DNA of 64,000 nucleotides. Source: Bacillus pumilus. GTDB taxonomy: Bacteria; Bacillota; Bacilli; Bacillales; Bacillaceae. Each line of letters opens with the position of its first letter. Position 1 is the stretch's first letter. Location of the stretch: the NCBI RefSeq assembly GCF_900186955.1, contig NZ_LT906438.1:3038001-3102000 (forward strand). The letters run 5' to 3'. The notes beneath the pieces are model-generated. The model made no database searches, was not told where the DNA came from, and saw only the letters and a program-made list of their open reading frames with translations. The position numbers and the translations under genes are program-made. Shown piece by piece: positions 38,694-48,143 of the stretch.

Positions 38694-38703
38694 TCATCTG
38701 TGA

Positions 38704-38949
38704 TTAGCACCAGCCATTTTCATCATCACAGTCTACATATTTTTCTGTTCCGTGGGTCAATGTATCCGTCAGACGATAAAAACGATTTTGCTCATAGGAA
38801 TAACCTGATTTTAACTCATATTGGTTTTCACTAATCATCGTGCCAATCTCTTCATTTTGATGATACAGCACCATGCCGCTTTCTTTGAATCGTCCAGTGA
38901 CATGATCTGTTATATCCACATGTTCTTTTTGAAAAGACAAATTGGACAC
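38704..38949 (-). CDS. yusG: YusG, small conserved protein
   Basis: This 81-residue acidic, tyrosine-rich small protein resembles B. subtilis YusG, of unknown role. It lies directly upstream of the yusF-yusE pair and 36 bases downstream of gcvH on the same strand, so it may be read with gcvH. A minus-strand terminator follows it. Confidence 0.78.
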   Translation of the reverse strand: MSNLSFQKEHVDITDHVTGRFKESGMVLYHQNEEIGTMISENQYELKSGYSYEQNRFYRLTDTLTHGTEKYVDCDDENGWC

Positions 38950-38985
38950 CCCCCCATAAAGGTAGAGTGTCCAATTTCACGTGAA

Positions 38986-39369
38986 TTAGTCTTCTTTTGT
39001 CATTTCTTCATATTGCTCAGCAGTCATCAAGTTCTCAATTTCAGATGTATCAGCTGGCTCTACCACGATCATCCATGCTTTTTCGTATGGAGAGTCGTTG
39101 ACGAATTCAGGGCTGTCATCCAGCTCATCGTTCACTTCGACGATTGTACCGTTGATCGGTGCGTAAAGCTCAGAAACTGTTTTCACTGATTCTACACTTC
39201 CGAAAGGCTCGTCCGCTGTAATTTTGTCTCCTACTTCAGGAAGCTCAACGAACACGATATCGCCTAGCTCAGATTGAGCAAAATGCGTAATACCGATACG
39301 CACCTTATCTCCTTCTACTTTGACCCATTCATGTTCTTCTGAATAACGTAAATCTTTTGGTGTGCTCAT
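38986..39369 (-). CDS. gcvH: GcvH, glycine cleavage system H protein
   Basis: GcvH is the lipoyl carrier of glycine cleavage; in Bacillus it is also the entry point for lipoyl transfer by LipM and LipL. The lipoylation site is K63 in [13 protein letters not shown]. It has 127 residues, the usual length. The other glycine cleavage genes are not near. LipA, which makes the lipoyl group, is also in this window. Confidence 0.96.
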   Translation of the reverse strand: MSTPKDLRYSEEHEWVKVEGDKVRIGITHFAQSELGDIVFVELPEVGDKITADEPFGSVESVKTVSELYAPINGTIVEVNDELDDSPEFVNDSPYEKAWMIVVEPADTSEIENLMTAEQYEEMTKED

Positions 39370-39435
39370 TCAATACCCCTCCAGTCTTTTCTTTCAATCT
39401 ATATTGAAGATACCACAATCTGAATGAAAGTTACA

Positions 39436-39792
39436 TCATTTCCAGACGCTTTTAAATGTATCTTCATTAAATCCAACTGTGACTCGTTTACCGTCTGTTG
39501 TAATCGGGCGCTTGATCAGCATTCCGTTAGATGCGAGTAATTCTAGCTGCTCGCCTTCTGACATTGCAGGAAGTTGATCTTTCAGCTGTAGCTCTCGGTA
39601 TTTCTGTCCGCTTGTATTAAAGAACTTCTTCAGCTCTAAGCCACTTTTTTCGTAAAGCGCTTTTAATGTTTCTTTATCAGGCGTCTCTTCGACGATATGT
39701 ATGCTGTTGATATCTTTATTGTGTTCTTCCAGCCATTTTTTTGCTTTTCGGCATGTACCGCAAGATGGGTATTCATAAAAATCTAAAGCCAC
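39436..39792 (-). CDS. yusI: YusI, Spx/ArsC-like thioredoxin-fold protein
   Basis: This 118-residue protein of the ArsC/Spx family has C11-G-T-C14 near the N-terminus and the conserved PITTDGKRVTVGF near the C-terminus. The start is the GTG at 39792 with AGGAGGTG seven bases before it, which gives the same length as B. subtilis. Upstream in-frame codons lack a site. Regulatory or reductase roles are both known in the family. Confidence 0.87.
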   Translation of the reverse strand: MALDFYEYPSCGTCRKAKKWLEEHNKDINSIHIVEETPDKETLKALYEKSGLELKKFFNTSGQKYRELQLKDQLPAMSEGEQLELLASNGMLIKRPITTDGKRVTVGFNEDTFKSVWK

Positions 39793-39862
39793 TATTTTCA
39801 CCTCCTGCAAGTAGTGAGAACATTTTATCACAAAATATTTTAAAAACCTAAATGTATGCTTA

Positions 39863-39896
39863 CAAAAAGGTGCGGAGTGATACCCGCACCTTTTCA
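39863..39896 (-). terminator. fadNAE operon terminator
   Basis: AAAAGGTGCGGG and CCGCACCTTTTT form a long stem with a seven-base loop. The T-tract is on the minus strand, just after the fadE stop. Confidence 0.9.
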
Positions 39897-39902
39897 GCCG
39901 TC

Positions 39903-41684
39903 TTATACGATATATTTCTCTGCTTCAAAGATTCGTTTCGCCACTTCGCGCTTTTTGGCGATGACATTGATCGGGGTGAATCTTGTCAGTTTGCGAAGAG
40001 CTGACAGACTCATGCGGAGTGCATCTCCTTCTTCCATCGCGATCAAGGATTCTTTTGCATGAGCTTCAATTTTTAAGAAGGCTTCCTGCGTGAAAATTTG
40101 TGTGTAAGCAAGCTTTTGAGTATTCTTATCTAGCCCTGATGCAGCGATTGCCTTTTCAGTACGCAGAATCGCCGATTCAGCAGCAAAAATTTCATTGACG
40201 ATATCCGCTATGTTCACAAGAATCTCTTGCTCTTTGTCTAATGCTTTTCCATACTTCATCGCCGCCATTCCAGATACCATTAAGGCGATCTTTTTCGCAT
40301 GGGCGAGCAAGTATTTTTCTTGATCGAGCGGCTGATCACCTGGCTCTTCCGGCATCATCATCATGAGCTCTTCCTGTAAGGTTTGCGCCTTTTGAAGCAG
40401 CGGAAGCTCTCCCTTCATCGCTTTCTTCAAGAATGTGCCTGGTACAAGCAGACGGTTGATTTCGTTAGTCCCTTCAAAAATACGGTTAATCCGCGAGTCA
40501 CGATAGGCTCTTTCGACCTCGTATTCTTGCATGAATCCATATCCGCCGTGAATCTGCACGCCCTCATCCGCTATATAGTCTAAAGTTTCAGAGCCAAGTA
40601 CTTTACAAAGAGAGCATTCAATCGCATATTCTGCAATGGACTGGGCAATTTGTTTGCCATCCTTTTGCTCTTCTTCACTTAATAGACCCATGCGCTGTTC
40701 AAATAATCCGACTGTGCGGTAAACAGCACTTTCCATCGCATAGAGCTTTGCCGACATGTTGGCTACTTTTTCACCAATTAAGCTAAATCGAGAAATTGGC
40801 GTTTGGAATTGCTTACGTTGGTTTGCATATTCTGCCGATAATTGAATGACACGTTTTGACGCACCAACTGTTCCGACAGCCAGCTTGTAGCGTCCGATAT
40901 TCAAAATGTTAAAGGCAATGACATGACCTCTGCCAGCCTCACCTAGTAAATTCTCCTTCGGCACTTGAGCATCTTCGAGAATTAACGTTCTTGTCGATGA
41001 ACCTTTAATGCCCATCTTTTTCTCTTCAGGTCCCGTTTTGACACCTGGAAAATCCTTTTCTACGATAAAAGCAGAGAAGTGTTCACCATCAATTTTCGCA
41101 TATACGACAAAGACGTCGGCAAATGCGGAGTTTGTGATCCACTGTTTTTCCCCATTCAGCACATAATGAGTTCCGGCTTCATTTAAGACCGCAGTTGTCT
41201 TTGCTCCAAGGGCGTCAGAGCCTGATCCTGGCTCAGTGAGGGCGTACGCTGCAATTGTTTCTCCAGAAGCGAGTCCAGGAAGATATGTTTCCTTTTGCGC
41301 TTGATTTCCAAACAGCACGATTGGCAGAGACCCAATGCCGACATGGGCGCCATAGGAAAGCGAGAAGCTCCCTGCTCTGGAAAATTTCTCGGTAATAATG
41401 GCTGAACTGATTTTATCTAATCCGAGCCCGCCGAATTCTTCAGGCACGTCAGCTCCTAGCAGCCCAAGCTCTCCAGCCTTTTTGAGAAGCCTGACAGAAT
41501 GCTCAAATTCATGGTTTTCAATTTGATCTATATATGGAACAACGTCTTGTAAAATATAATCCTCTGTTGTCTTTCCAATCATTTGATGCTCATCAGAGAA
41601 ATCCTCTGGTGTAAAGATATGCTCATAATTCGTCTCATCAATTAAGAAGCTTCCACCCTTTTTTACCTCTTCCATTGCTTTCAT
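39903..41684 (-). CDS. fadE: FadE, acyl-CoA dehydrogenase
   Basis: This flavoprotein catalyses the first step of fatty-acid beta-oxidation. It has 593 residues, as in B. subtilis FadE (YusJ). Conserved parts are YALTEPGSGSDA and WITNS near the flavin and VQIHGGYGFMQEYEVERAYRD near the C-terminal part of the core. The extra C-terminal domain of about 170 residues is usual for this group. It is last in fadN-fadA-fadE and is expected to be repressed by FadR. Confidence 0.95.
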   Translation of the reverse strand: MKAMEEVKKGGSFLIDETNYEHIFTPEDFSDEHQMIGKTTEDYILQDVVPYIDQIENHEFEHSVRLLKKAGELGLLGADVPEEFGGLGLDKISSAIITEKFSRAGSFSLSYGAHVGIGSLPIVLFGNQAQKETYLPGLASGETIAAYALTEPGSGSDALGAKTTAVLNEAGTHYVLNGEKQWITNSAFADVFVVYAKIDGEHFSAFIVEKDFPGVKTGPEEKKMGIKGSSTRTLILEDAQVPKENLLGEAGRGHVIAFNILNIGRYKLAVGTVGASKRVIQLSAEYANQRKQFQTPISRFSLIGEKVANMSAKLYAMESAVYRTVGLFEQRMGLLSEEEQKDGKQIAQSIAEYAIECSLCKVLGSETLDYIADEGVQIHGGYGFMQEYEVERAYRDSRINRIFEGTNEINRLLVPGTFLKKAMKGELPLLQKAQTLQEELMMMMPEEPGDQPLDQEKYLLAHAKKIALMVSGMAAMKYGKALDKEQEILVNIADIVNEIFAAESAILRTEKAIAASGLDKNTQKLAYTQIFTQEAFLKIEAHAKESLIAMEEGDALRMSLSALRKLTRFTPINVIAKKREVAKRIFEAEKYIV

Positions 41685-41698
41685 TCTGTTTTCCCCCT

Positions 41699-42874
41699 TT
41701 AGATCAATTCAAAAATTCCTGCTGCTCCCATGCCCCCGCCGATACACATTGTGACGATGCCAAATTGCTCGTTTCGCCGCTTCATTTCATGAATGAGTGA
41801 CAGTGTCAGTTTTGTTCCTGTACAGCCGAGCGGATGTCCTAGCGCGATTGCCCCGCCATTGACATTCACTTTCTCTTCATCAATCCCTAAATGACGAATA
41901 ACTTGAATGGCCTGAGAGGCAAACGCTTCGTTTAATTCAAACAGCCCGATATCCTTCAGCTCAAGTCCAGCGATTTTCAGCGCACGCGGAATGGCTTCAA
42001 TTGGACCGATTCCCATCACCTCAGGCGGTACACCGCCAACAGCAAACGCCCGAAACTTGGCGAGCGGCTGAAGGGAAAGTGAGGATGCTTTCTCACGATC
42101 CATCATCATCACACACGCAGCACCGTCACTTGTTTGTGAAGAGTTTCCTGCGGTCACCGTGCCTTTTGTCGAGAAAGCCGGACGCAAAGTAGAAAGAATC
42201 TCTTCCGTTGTCCCTGCTCTCACGCCTTCATCCTGTGAAAACTTAAATTGATGTTCTTCTAATTGATATTGCTCCCCTACCCGCCGCTCTGTTACATCAA
42301 CGGAGACAATTTCATCTGAAAATTTTCCTTCCTGTAATGCTTTGGCTGCCTTTTGATGACTTCTTACCGCAAAGGCGTCCTGATCTTGACGTGTGACCTG
42401 ATACTTTTGCGCCACCTGCTCTGCCGTGTGCCCCATGCTCATATAGTATTCAGGCGCTTGTTCTGCCAATTGAGCATTCGGACGAATGGAATGACCCATC
42501 ATCGGCACCTGTGACATCGATTCGACTCCTCCAGCTAAGATCGTTTCTGCCTGACCGAGCATAATCCGCTCACCTGCATAAGCGATTGACTGAAGACCAG
42601 ATGAGCAGTAGCGGTTGATGGTGATGGCAGGTACTGTATACGGAAGTCCTGCTAACGCCCCAATATTCCGAGCCACATTTAACCCCTGCTCTGCTTCTGG
42701 TGTTGCACATCCGATGATCAAATCATCTATCTGTCCGTCGTAATCACCAGCACGCTTTAATGTTTCTTTTACACACAACGCGCCCATATCGTCAGGTCGA
42801 ACATGTTTTAACGATCCTTTTTTCGCCTTCCCTACTGGTGTTCTCGCGCCAGCGACAATGACTGCTTCTCTCAT
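41699..42874 (-). CDS. fadA: FadA, acetyl-CoA C-acyltransferase (thiolase)
   Basis: FadA is the 3-ketoacyl-CoA thiolase that ends each round of beta-oxidation. Catalytic residues are C90 in NRYCSSG, H347 in GHPLGCTG and C377 in MCIGGGMG. It has 391 residues. It follows fadN by 12 bases and precedes fadE by 14. Confidence 0.96.
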   Translation of the reverse strand: MREAVIVAGARTPVGKAKKGSLKHVRPDDMGALCVKETLKRAGDYDGQIDDLIIGCATPEAEQGLNVARNIGALAGLPYTVPAITINRYCSSGLQSIAYAGERIMLGQAETILAGGVESMSQVPMMGHSIRPNAQLAEQAPEYYMSMGHTAEQVAQKYQVTRQDQDAFAVRSHQKAAKALQEGKFSDEIVSVDVTERRVGEQYQLEEHQFKFSQDEGVRAGTTEEILSTLRPAFSTKGTVTAGNSSQTSDGAACVMMMDREKASSLSLQPLAKFRAFAVGGVPPEVMGIGPIEAIPRALKIAGLELKDIGLFELNEAFASQAIQVIRHLGIDEEKVNVNGGAIALGHPLGCTGTKLTLSLIHEMKRRNEQFGIVTMCIGGGMGAAGIFELI

Positions 42875-42886
42875 TTTGACTCCCCC

Positions 42887-45274
42887 TTAGTTACGTAAAG
42901 GTTTTCCTTTGACGAGCATGTGCTGCATGCGTGCTTGTGATTTCACTTCTCCTACAAGACTTAAAAAGGCTTCCCTTTCAAGCTCTAATAAGTATTGCTC
43001 CTCTACCTCTGTTCCAAATGGCAGTTTCCCGCCGGAAATAACATGAGCTAATTTTTTAACTATGGTCATGTCATGCTCTGAAATGTATCCAGACAGTCTC
43101 ATATTTTCAGCAGCCAATATCATCGCTGCATAGCCTGTTTCTCCCATGACGGGCACCTTTTGCGTAAGCGGCGCACGATAACCCGATTCATCAAGAGAGA
43201 GCACGAGTTGTTTCGCATCATAGATCAGGTGGTCTCCGTTCATGCTGATTCGGTCACTCGCGCGCAGCATGTTCATATCCCGCGCTTCCTCTGCCGAAGT
43301 GGATACTTTCGCCATTGCAATTGTTTCAAATGTTTTCATCGTGGCGTCTTGTATAGCGGTCTGCGATGGCTTCGCTGATCCTTGCAGATGGCGAAGGTAT
43401 AATTCTTTGTTTCCACCGCCGCCTGGAATCAGTCCAACTCCCGCTTCGACAAGACCCATGTATGCTTCACTCGACGCCTGAATAGCTGCTGCCGGCAGAC
43501 AAACCTCTGTTCCGCCTCCAAGTGTCATACCAAACGGAGCAGCAACGACTGGACGGTCGCTATATTTCACCTTCATCATTGCCTGCTGGAAGCGGCGGAT
43601 CACAAAGTCAATTTCAAAGAAATTATCGTCCTGAGCCTCCATTAAAATGAGAGCAAGGTTGGCACCAACACAGAAGTTCTTCCCTTGGTTTCCGATGACA
43701 AGCCCTCTATAACTCTGTTCCACCTCATCGACAGCGCGATTGATCATGTCAATGACATCTAGTCCAATGGCATTGCTTTTGGAGTGAAATTCGAGCAAGG
43801 CGACATCATCACCGATATCAATCAAGCTCGCACCAGCATTTTTGAAAATCACGCCGTTCTTCTTTTTCAATTTCGCTAAGGAAATATTCTTGTCGTTTCC
43901 TTTTTCCTGTTCGTAAGCCCCATTGTGATAAAACGCACGCTCTCCATCAGCATTTTCTTGATAGAATGTGTCGTGTCCTTCTGACAGCATGTCTTGCACC
44001 CACTGCGGGATGCTGTGACCTTCTGCTTCCATGCGCTCGACTGCTTTTTTCACACCAATTGCATCCCATAGCTCAAATGGACCGTGCTGCCAGCCAAATC
44101 CCCATTTCATTGCGTTATCGATGGACTGAATATCATCCGCAATTTCGCCTGTTAACTGAGCTGAGTAAAGGAGCACAGGTGCCGTCATGTTCCAGAGCAA
44201 TTGTCCTGCACGACCATCTTGATAAATAAGCGCTTTCAATTTCGCTTTCGTTCCCTTTTGCTGCTTCGCCATCTCAATGCCTGGATCTTTCAGCTTCGTT
44301 CGTTCTCCGTATGTGAGCGTCACAGGGTCAAGTTCTAAAATGGTCTTCCCATTTTTTTGATAAAATCCTTGCCCTGCCTTGCTGCCAATCCATCCCTTTT
44401 CAAGCATTCTTTCAATAAACTCAGGCAGCTGGAAAATATCTTTTTCCTTTCCTTCTACTTGGTCATATACGTTGCGGGCTACATGGAAAAACGTGTCGAT
44501 CCCTACGACATCAAGTGTACGGAAGGTCGCACTTTTCGGTCTTCCAATGAGGGGTCCTGTGACCGAATCCACCTCTCCGATGGTGTATTTGTTTTCAAGC
44601 ATTTCACGCACTGTCACAAGGAGTCCATAAGTACCAATACGATTGGAAATAAAATTCGGCGTATCTTTCGCTTCAACGACGCCTTTACCAAGTACATCCT
44701 CGCCAAACGTTTTCATAAATTGGAGTACTTCTGGATCTGTTTCTTGAATAGGAATGATTTCTAAAAGCTTTAAATAACGAGCTGGGTTAAAAAAATGTGT
44801 ACCTAAAAAGTGGCGTTTAAAATCCTCTGATCGGCCTTCTGCCATTTTTTCAACCGAAATTCCGGATGTATTACTTGATACGATACTGCCTTCTTTGCGG
44901 TGTTCGTCGATGAGAGAGAATACGTGCTTTTTGATGCTGAGCTTTTCAGTAACGACTTCAATAATCCAGTCAGCGTCATGTAATAAGGAAAGGTGGTCTG
45001 TGAGATTTCCCGGTGTGATGTATGATAGGTTTTTTGCTGAAGTAAGAGGTGCTGGCTTTTGCTTTAATAATTTTTTCATCGCTTCTTGACTTAATCTATT
45101 CCGAACACTAGGGTGATCAAGCGTTCGCTTTTTTGCCGTTTCTTCCTTTGTCAGTTCGTTTGGCACAATATCTAGCAATGTGACTGGTATCCCGATATTG
45201 GCTAGATGCGCAGCAATGCCTGAGCCCATGACACCTGAACCAATGACAGCTGCCTTGCGAATATGTTTGCCCAT
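42887..45274 (-). CDS. fadN: FadN, 3-hydroxyacyl-CoA dehydrogenase/enoyl-CoA hydratase fusion
   Basis: This bifunctional beta-oxidation enzyme of 795 residues has an N-terminal Rossmann domain (AAVIGSGVMGSGIAAHLA), then the dehydrogenase helical domain, and a C-terminal crotonase domain with the oxyanion region GLVIGNQGKNFCVGANLA. This order is opposite to that of E. coli FadB. The ATG at 45274 has GGGGG at seven bases; an open extension of 34 codons upstream is not coding. A FadR operator lies 21 bases upstream. Confidence 0.95.
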   Translation of the reverse strand: MGKHIRKAAVIGSGVMGSGIAAHLANIGIPVTLLDIVPNELTKEETAKKRTLDHPSVRNRLSQEAMKKLLKQKPAPLTSAKNLSYITPGNLTDHLSLLHDADWIIEVVTEKLSIKKHVFSLIDEHRKEGSIVSSNTSGISVEKMAEGRSEDFKRHFLGTHFFNPARYLKLLEIIPIQETDPEVLQFMKTFGEDVLGKGVVEAKDTPNFISNRIGTYGLLVTVREMLENKYTIGEVDSVTGPLIGRPKSATFRTLDVVGIDTFFHVARNVYDQVEGKEKDIFQLPEFIERMLEKGWIGSKAGQGFYQKNGKTILELDPVTLTYGERTKLKDPGIEMAKQQKGTKAKLKALIYQDGRAGQLLWNMTAPVLLYSAQLTGEIADDIQSIDNAMKWGFGWQHGPFELWDAIGVKKAVERMEAEGHSIPQWVQDMLSEGHDTFYQENADGERAFYHNGAYEQEKGNDKNISLAKLKKKNGVIFKNAGASLIDIGDDVALLEFHSKSNAIGLDVIDMINRAVDEVEQSYRGLVIGNQGKNFCVGANLALILMEAQDDNFFEIDFVIRRFQQAMMKVKYSDRPVVAAPFGMTLGGGTEVCLPAAAIQASSEAYMGLVEAGVGLIPGGGGNKELYLRHLQGSAKPSQTAIQDATMKTFETIAMAKVSTSAEEARDMNMLRASDRISMNGDHLIYDAKQLVLSLDESGYRAPLTQKVPVMGETGYAAMILAAENMRLSGYISEHDMTIVKKLAHVISGGKLPFGTEVEEQYLLELEREAFLSLVGEVKSQARMQHMLVKGKPLRN

Positions 45275-45294
45275 AAATATCCCCCTAAACATTT

Positions 45295-45312
45295 TGAATG
45301 AACAGTCATTCA
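45295..45312 (-). promoter_or_regulatory. FadR operator of the fad operon
   Basis: TGAATGA-ACAG-TCATTCA is a perfect 7-4-7 inverted repeat. It matches the Bacillus FadR site TGAATGANTANTCATTCA except for one position in the centre. Long-chain acyl-CoA should release repression. Confidence 0.85.
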
Positions 45313-45473
45313 TTTTTTGTGCAAAAAAAAGCAATGCCTCTTTCTTTATCTTAAAAGATTTTCCGAAACAGTTCAAGAGCGGATTTCAAAATTTTACACA
45401 TTCTCATGTGCCTTATTTTACGGCGTATGAATTAAAGAGGAGAGGGCATTGTAAGAATGGAGGTGATGTCCAC

Positions 45474-45611
45474 ATGTCTCGTTTGAAGAAAAATCCATCG
45501 AAAGCAGGCGTAAGTGCTGCAAGTGTAAAAGGAAACGCAGGTCCATCACAGGAAGCAGACCTAGGCGGAAAAAAGACCAGTCAAAATCAGCAATATAAAA
45601 AGAATCAGTAA
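45474..45611 (+). CDS. yuzL: YuzL, small basic protein
   Basis: This 45-residue protein is very basic and polar (MSRLKKNPSKAGVSAASVKG) and probably unfolded. B. subtilis YuzL has the same place and length as I recall. GGAGGTGAT lies six bases before the ATG. It may be a small spore-associated protein; that is inferred from its neighbours. Confidence 0.8.
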   Translation: MSRLKKNPSKAGVSAASVKGNAGPSQEADLGGKKTSQNQQYKKNQ

Positions 45612-45640
45612 GGAAACAAAATTGTAAGGAGGAACACACC

Positions 45641-45889
45641 TTGAACAATCAGCAAATGAATATGCCCCCGCAAGTCATTTCAGTAAAGGATTCCTTGTAC
45701 TTAGAGGATATGCTGAATTGGAACTTGATCGCTATGAAAAAGGCTCACTTTATGGCCGAGCATTGCCAGGACCAAACATTGAAACAAGAATTAAACCAAG
45801 TGGGCCAAATGCACCATCAGCATTACACACAAATTCTTCAGCATTTAGGCAGCTCAGGGCAAGGCCAGTCTACTGGCTTTATGCAATAG
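45641..45889 (+). CDS. Small spore-coat-like protein (YusN/CotF-related)
   Basis: This 82-residue helical protein has VISVKDSLYLEDMLNWNLIAMKKA, resembling the first half of CotF-family coat proteins, and a Gln/Gly-rich C-terminus. The start is a TTG with AAGGAGG eight bases upstream. It sits just before a second CotF-like gene, so the two probably act as a split pair. Confidence 0.72.
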   Translation: MNNQQMNMPPQVISVKDSLYLEDMLNWNLIAMKKAHFMAEHCQDQTLKQELNQVGQMHHQHYTQILQHLGSSGQGQSTGFMQ

Positions 45890-45901
45890 GAGGAAAAAAA
45901 C

Positions 45902-46249
45902 ATGGAACAACAAAACCAACAAAAAATCGGGAATCCTCAAACTCCGGTTCCCACGACAACAAACATGAATGATCGTGATTTTATCACAGATCTGCTGTCG
46001 ACTGAGAAATATATGACAAGCGGATACAACACAGCGCTCAATGAATTCAGTCATGAATCTCTTTATCAGGATATTCAGCGAATTGCGCTAGAAACTCAGA
46101 AAACACAAAGACATTTATATGATGTCATGTTCCAATACGGCTGGTATTCTGTTGAAGCCGCTGAACAGCAAAAGCTCCAGCAGGCGCACCAGAAATTTCA
46201 GCAAACACTGACAGAACAATCTCCATACGGACCATCACAGATGTCATAA
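45902..46249 (+). CDS. yusN: CotF-like spore coat protein (YusN-like)
   Basis: This 115-residue coat-F-family protein has NDRDFITDLLSTEKYMTSGY, then a helix with QRIALETQKTQRHLYDVMFQYGWY, which is the signature of the family. The C-terminus is rich in Gln and Ser. It is preceded by a smaller relative and an AGGAGG site. It is likely made late in sporulation. The exact assignment to yusN is a judgement by position and family. Confidence 0.78.
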   Translation: MEQQNQQKIGNPQTPVPTTTNMNDRDFITDLLSTEKYMTSGYNTALNEFSHESLYQDIQRIALETQKTQRHLYDVMFQYGWYSVEAAEQQKLQQAHQKFQQTLTEQSPYGPSQMS

Positions 46250-46286
46250 AGAAAAACTGCCAGTATGTAGCTGGCAGTTTTTTTAA
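46250..46286. terminator. Terminator after coat-like genes
   Basis: AAACTGCCAG and CTGGCAGTTT form a perfect 10-bp stem with a seven-base loop and a T-tract to the right. It may also end yusU. Confidence 0.9.
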
Positions 46287-46534
46287 CGATCTTGATTCGC
46301 TCGATGAGCTTCGTTCATTTGTTTGATTCGCTGAATGGTTTCTTTGATTTCTTCCTTAGCCTCTGGATACGATTCATTAAAATGCTTTGCTAGAGGCGGC
46401 ATGCTTTTTGCGATATGAGAGTAGATCACCCATTGTTTCACATCTTGTTTCAGTGCGTCTGTTGATTCGCCAAGCAGTAGCTCAGTATATTTCTCAAGCA
46501 AGCCTTCCAGCTTTTCATCTAGTTCATTTCCCAT
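46283..46534 (-). CDS. yusU: YusU, DUF2573 protein
   Basis: This 83-residue, mainly helical, charged protein belongs to the YusU family of unknown function. The conserved segment is LKQDVKQWVIYSHIAKSMPPL. The gene reads leftward toward the coat genes. The ATG follows a GGAG site. Confidence 0.75.
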   Translation of the reverse strand: MGNELDEKLEGLLEKYTELLLGESTDALKQDVKQWVIYSHIAKSMPPLAKHFNESYPEAKEEIKETIQRIKQMNEAHRANQDR

Positions 46535-46557
46535 TGATCTTCCGCTCCTTTTTTCAG

Positions 46558-46599
46558 AAAAAAGCCTGACTCTGTACGTAACAGATGTCAGGCTTTTGA
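46558..46599 (-). terminator. yusV terminator
   Basis: AAAAGCCTGAC and GTCAGGCTTTT form an 11-bp stem. An inner TCTGT and ACAGA pair makes it stronger. The T-tract faces the minus strand. Confidence 0.9.
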
Positions 46600-46606
46600 C
46601 ATATGA

Positions 46607-47437
46607 TTATCTTGCAGCGAGAAATGTCTCCGCTTGCGCTTGCTGCACAATACAGCGTCCTCTTCCATGCGGAATACATAATGGAGTTCCGAATAAAGGA
46701 TCTGTTGTCACTTGGCAGTTCATATCGAAAACATTTTTCACAAGATCACAATTAATGACCGTTTCTGGTCTTCCTTCTGCATAAATCGTCTTGTCTTTAA
46801 TCGCTACAAGGTGATGAGCATATCTACATGCGAGATTCAGGTCATGAAGTACCATGACGATCGTGCGCTGCTCTTTTTCATTTAAGTCAAACAGAAGGTC
46901 GAGAATTTCAATTTGATGCGTCATATCTAAATACGTCGTCGGCTCATCTAACAAAATGATATCCGTCTCCTGCGCTAACGTCATCGCAATCCATGCACGC
47001 TGCCTTTGTCCACCTGATAATGAATCGACCGTTCGATCAGCGAGGTCTTCCATCTTTGTTGACTTCAGTGCACGATTCACTGCTTCTTCGTCTTGCTTTG
47101 ACCACTGCTTCAGCCAATTTTGATAAGGATATCTGCCTTGCTTCACTAGCTGATGCACGGTTAATCCTTCTGGCGCTTCTGGTCCTTGCGGAAGAATAGC
47201 GAGCTGTTTCGCTACTTCCTTTGTTGGTAATTTGGCAATGGAATGACCTTCAAGCAGGACAGACCCACCCATTGGCTTCATGAGACGGGCCAAAGAGCGA
47301 AGTAGCGTGGATTTACCGCATCCATTGCTGCCAATAAATACTGTGATTTCACCCTTAGGGATTGATACATTTAGTTCATCTATGATCATTGTTTCTCCGT
47401 AGCCTAAGCTTAAACCTTCAGTAGAAATGGCACTCAT
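46607..47437 (-). CDS. yusV: YusV, ATPase for siderophore importers
   Basis: This ABC ATPase of the FecE/FepC type has Walker [10 protein letters not shown] at residues 36-44, the signature [12 protein letters not shown] and Walker [14 protein letters not shown]. In B. subtilis one ATPase, YusV, drives several iron-siderophore permeases, including YfiZ-YfhA. The same pairing is likely here because the operon near 17-20 kb lacks an ATPase. A Fur box lies upstream. I prefer the ATG at 47437, though a TTG at 47446 is also possible. The C-terminus [14 protein letters not shown] is typical. Confidence 0.9.
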   Translation of the reverse strand: MSAISTEGLSLGYGETMIIDELNVSIPKGEITVFIGSNGCGKSTLLRSLARLMKPMGGSVLLEGHSIAKLPTKEVAKQLAILPQGPEAPEGLTVHQLVKQGRYPYQNWLKQWSKQDEEAVNRALKSTKMEDLADRTVDSLSGGQRQRAWIAMTLAQETDIILLDEPTTYLDMTHQIEILDLLFDLNEKEQRTIVMVLHDLNLACRYAHHLVAIKDKTIYAEGRPETVINCDLVKNVFDMNCQVTTDPLFGTPLCIPHGRGRCIVQQAQAETFLAAR

Positions 47438-47546
47438 TCCGCTCAAACGCTCCTTTTCTCATGCAAATTTTTTATATGAAATATCGTCTATATATAGACG
47501 CAAAAGATCACTTATCTCAATTTAGTGTATCAGATTTAAGTGATTT

Positions 47547-47561
47547 TGAAAATCATTTTCA
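47547..47561 (-). promoter_or_regulatory. Fur box upstream of yusV
   Basis: TGAAAAT-C-ATTTTCA is a perfect 7-1-7 repeat, close to TGATAAT-N-ATTATCA, about 110 bases before the yusV start and overlapping the AT-rich promoter area. Confidence 0.85.
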
Positions 47562-47585
47562 ATTAAAAAATGAGAAAGTTCCGTT

Positions 47586-48035
47586 TTACTTCTTCTTTTG
47601 GAATGTACGTTTGGTCCCATCTTCAAGCTTCATATCGACCTGAATTCGCTGATAATCATCGTCTAAATTAAAAGCAGCTAATAGCTCATTGACATACGTT
47701 TCATTGATCTTCGCACTAGGAATCGACATATCATTTAGCTTCATCTTCATCTCGCGTAAAGCTTCTTCACCTTCATAGCGGACACCGTTCATATGATCAC
47801 GAATCAGTGCTTCTTCTTTTCCTTTCGCCTGACGATAGGTGGCTTCGTATAATTCGCTTTTCTGCCCGTATTGAACATGCAGGTGGAGATGCTCAAATGG
47901 AAGTTCCTTCATTTGAATCGCTGAGAGACTCTCTGCTTCTGCTTCCTTTGTTTGCTGGAGCGGCTCAATCGATTGGCAGCCAGACAGCATAAAAAGCAGC
48001 ACTCCTATTTGTCCCGCCTTCTTCCAACACATCAT
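47586..48035 (-). CDS. yusW: YusW, lipoprotein
   Basis: This 149-residue lipoprotein has lipobox L-S-G-C20. The mature part carries the YusW domain with IQMKELPFEHLHLHVQYG. The role is unknown. AGGAGG lies six bases before the ATG at 48035; the frame extends upstream but without a site. It precedes yusV on the same strand, but a Fur box lies between, so they are not a clear operon. Confidence 0.82.
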   Translation of the reverse strand: MMCWKKAGQIGVLLFMLSGCQSIEPLQQTKEAEAESLSAIQMKELPFEHLHLHVQYGQKSELYEATYRQAKGKEEALIRDHMNGVRYEGEEALREMKMKLNDMSIPSAKINETYVNELLAAFNLDDDYQRIQVDMKLEDGTKRTFQKKK

Positions 48036-48143
48036 GCGCTTCCTCCTATTTCTTATCATCGCTTTTTATTCTTCTCCATCCTTCTTTTCGTTATTCAATA
48101 AAAGAGCGGTCTATGGTAAATTGAAACAAAAAGGAGGTACGAG

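Noticed and set aside
45180..45473. An N-terminal extension of yuzL back into fadN
   Set aside because: The extension is antisense to the start of fadN; yuzL has its own GGAGGTGAT and ATG at 45474.
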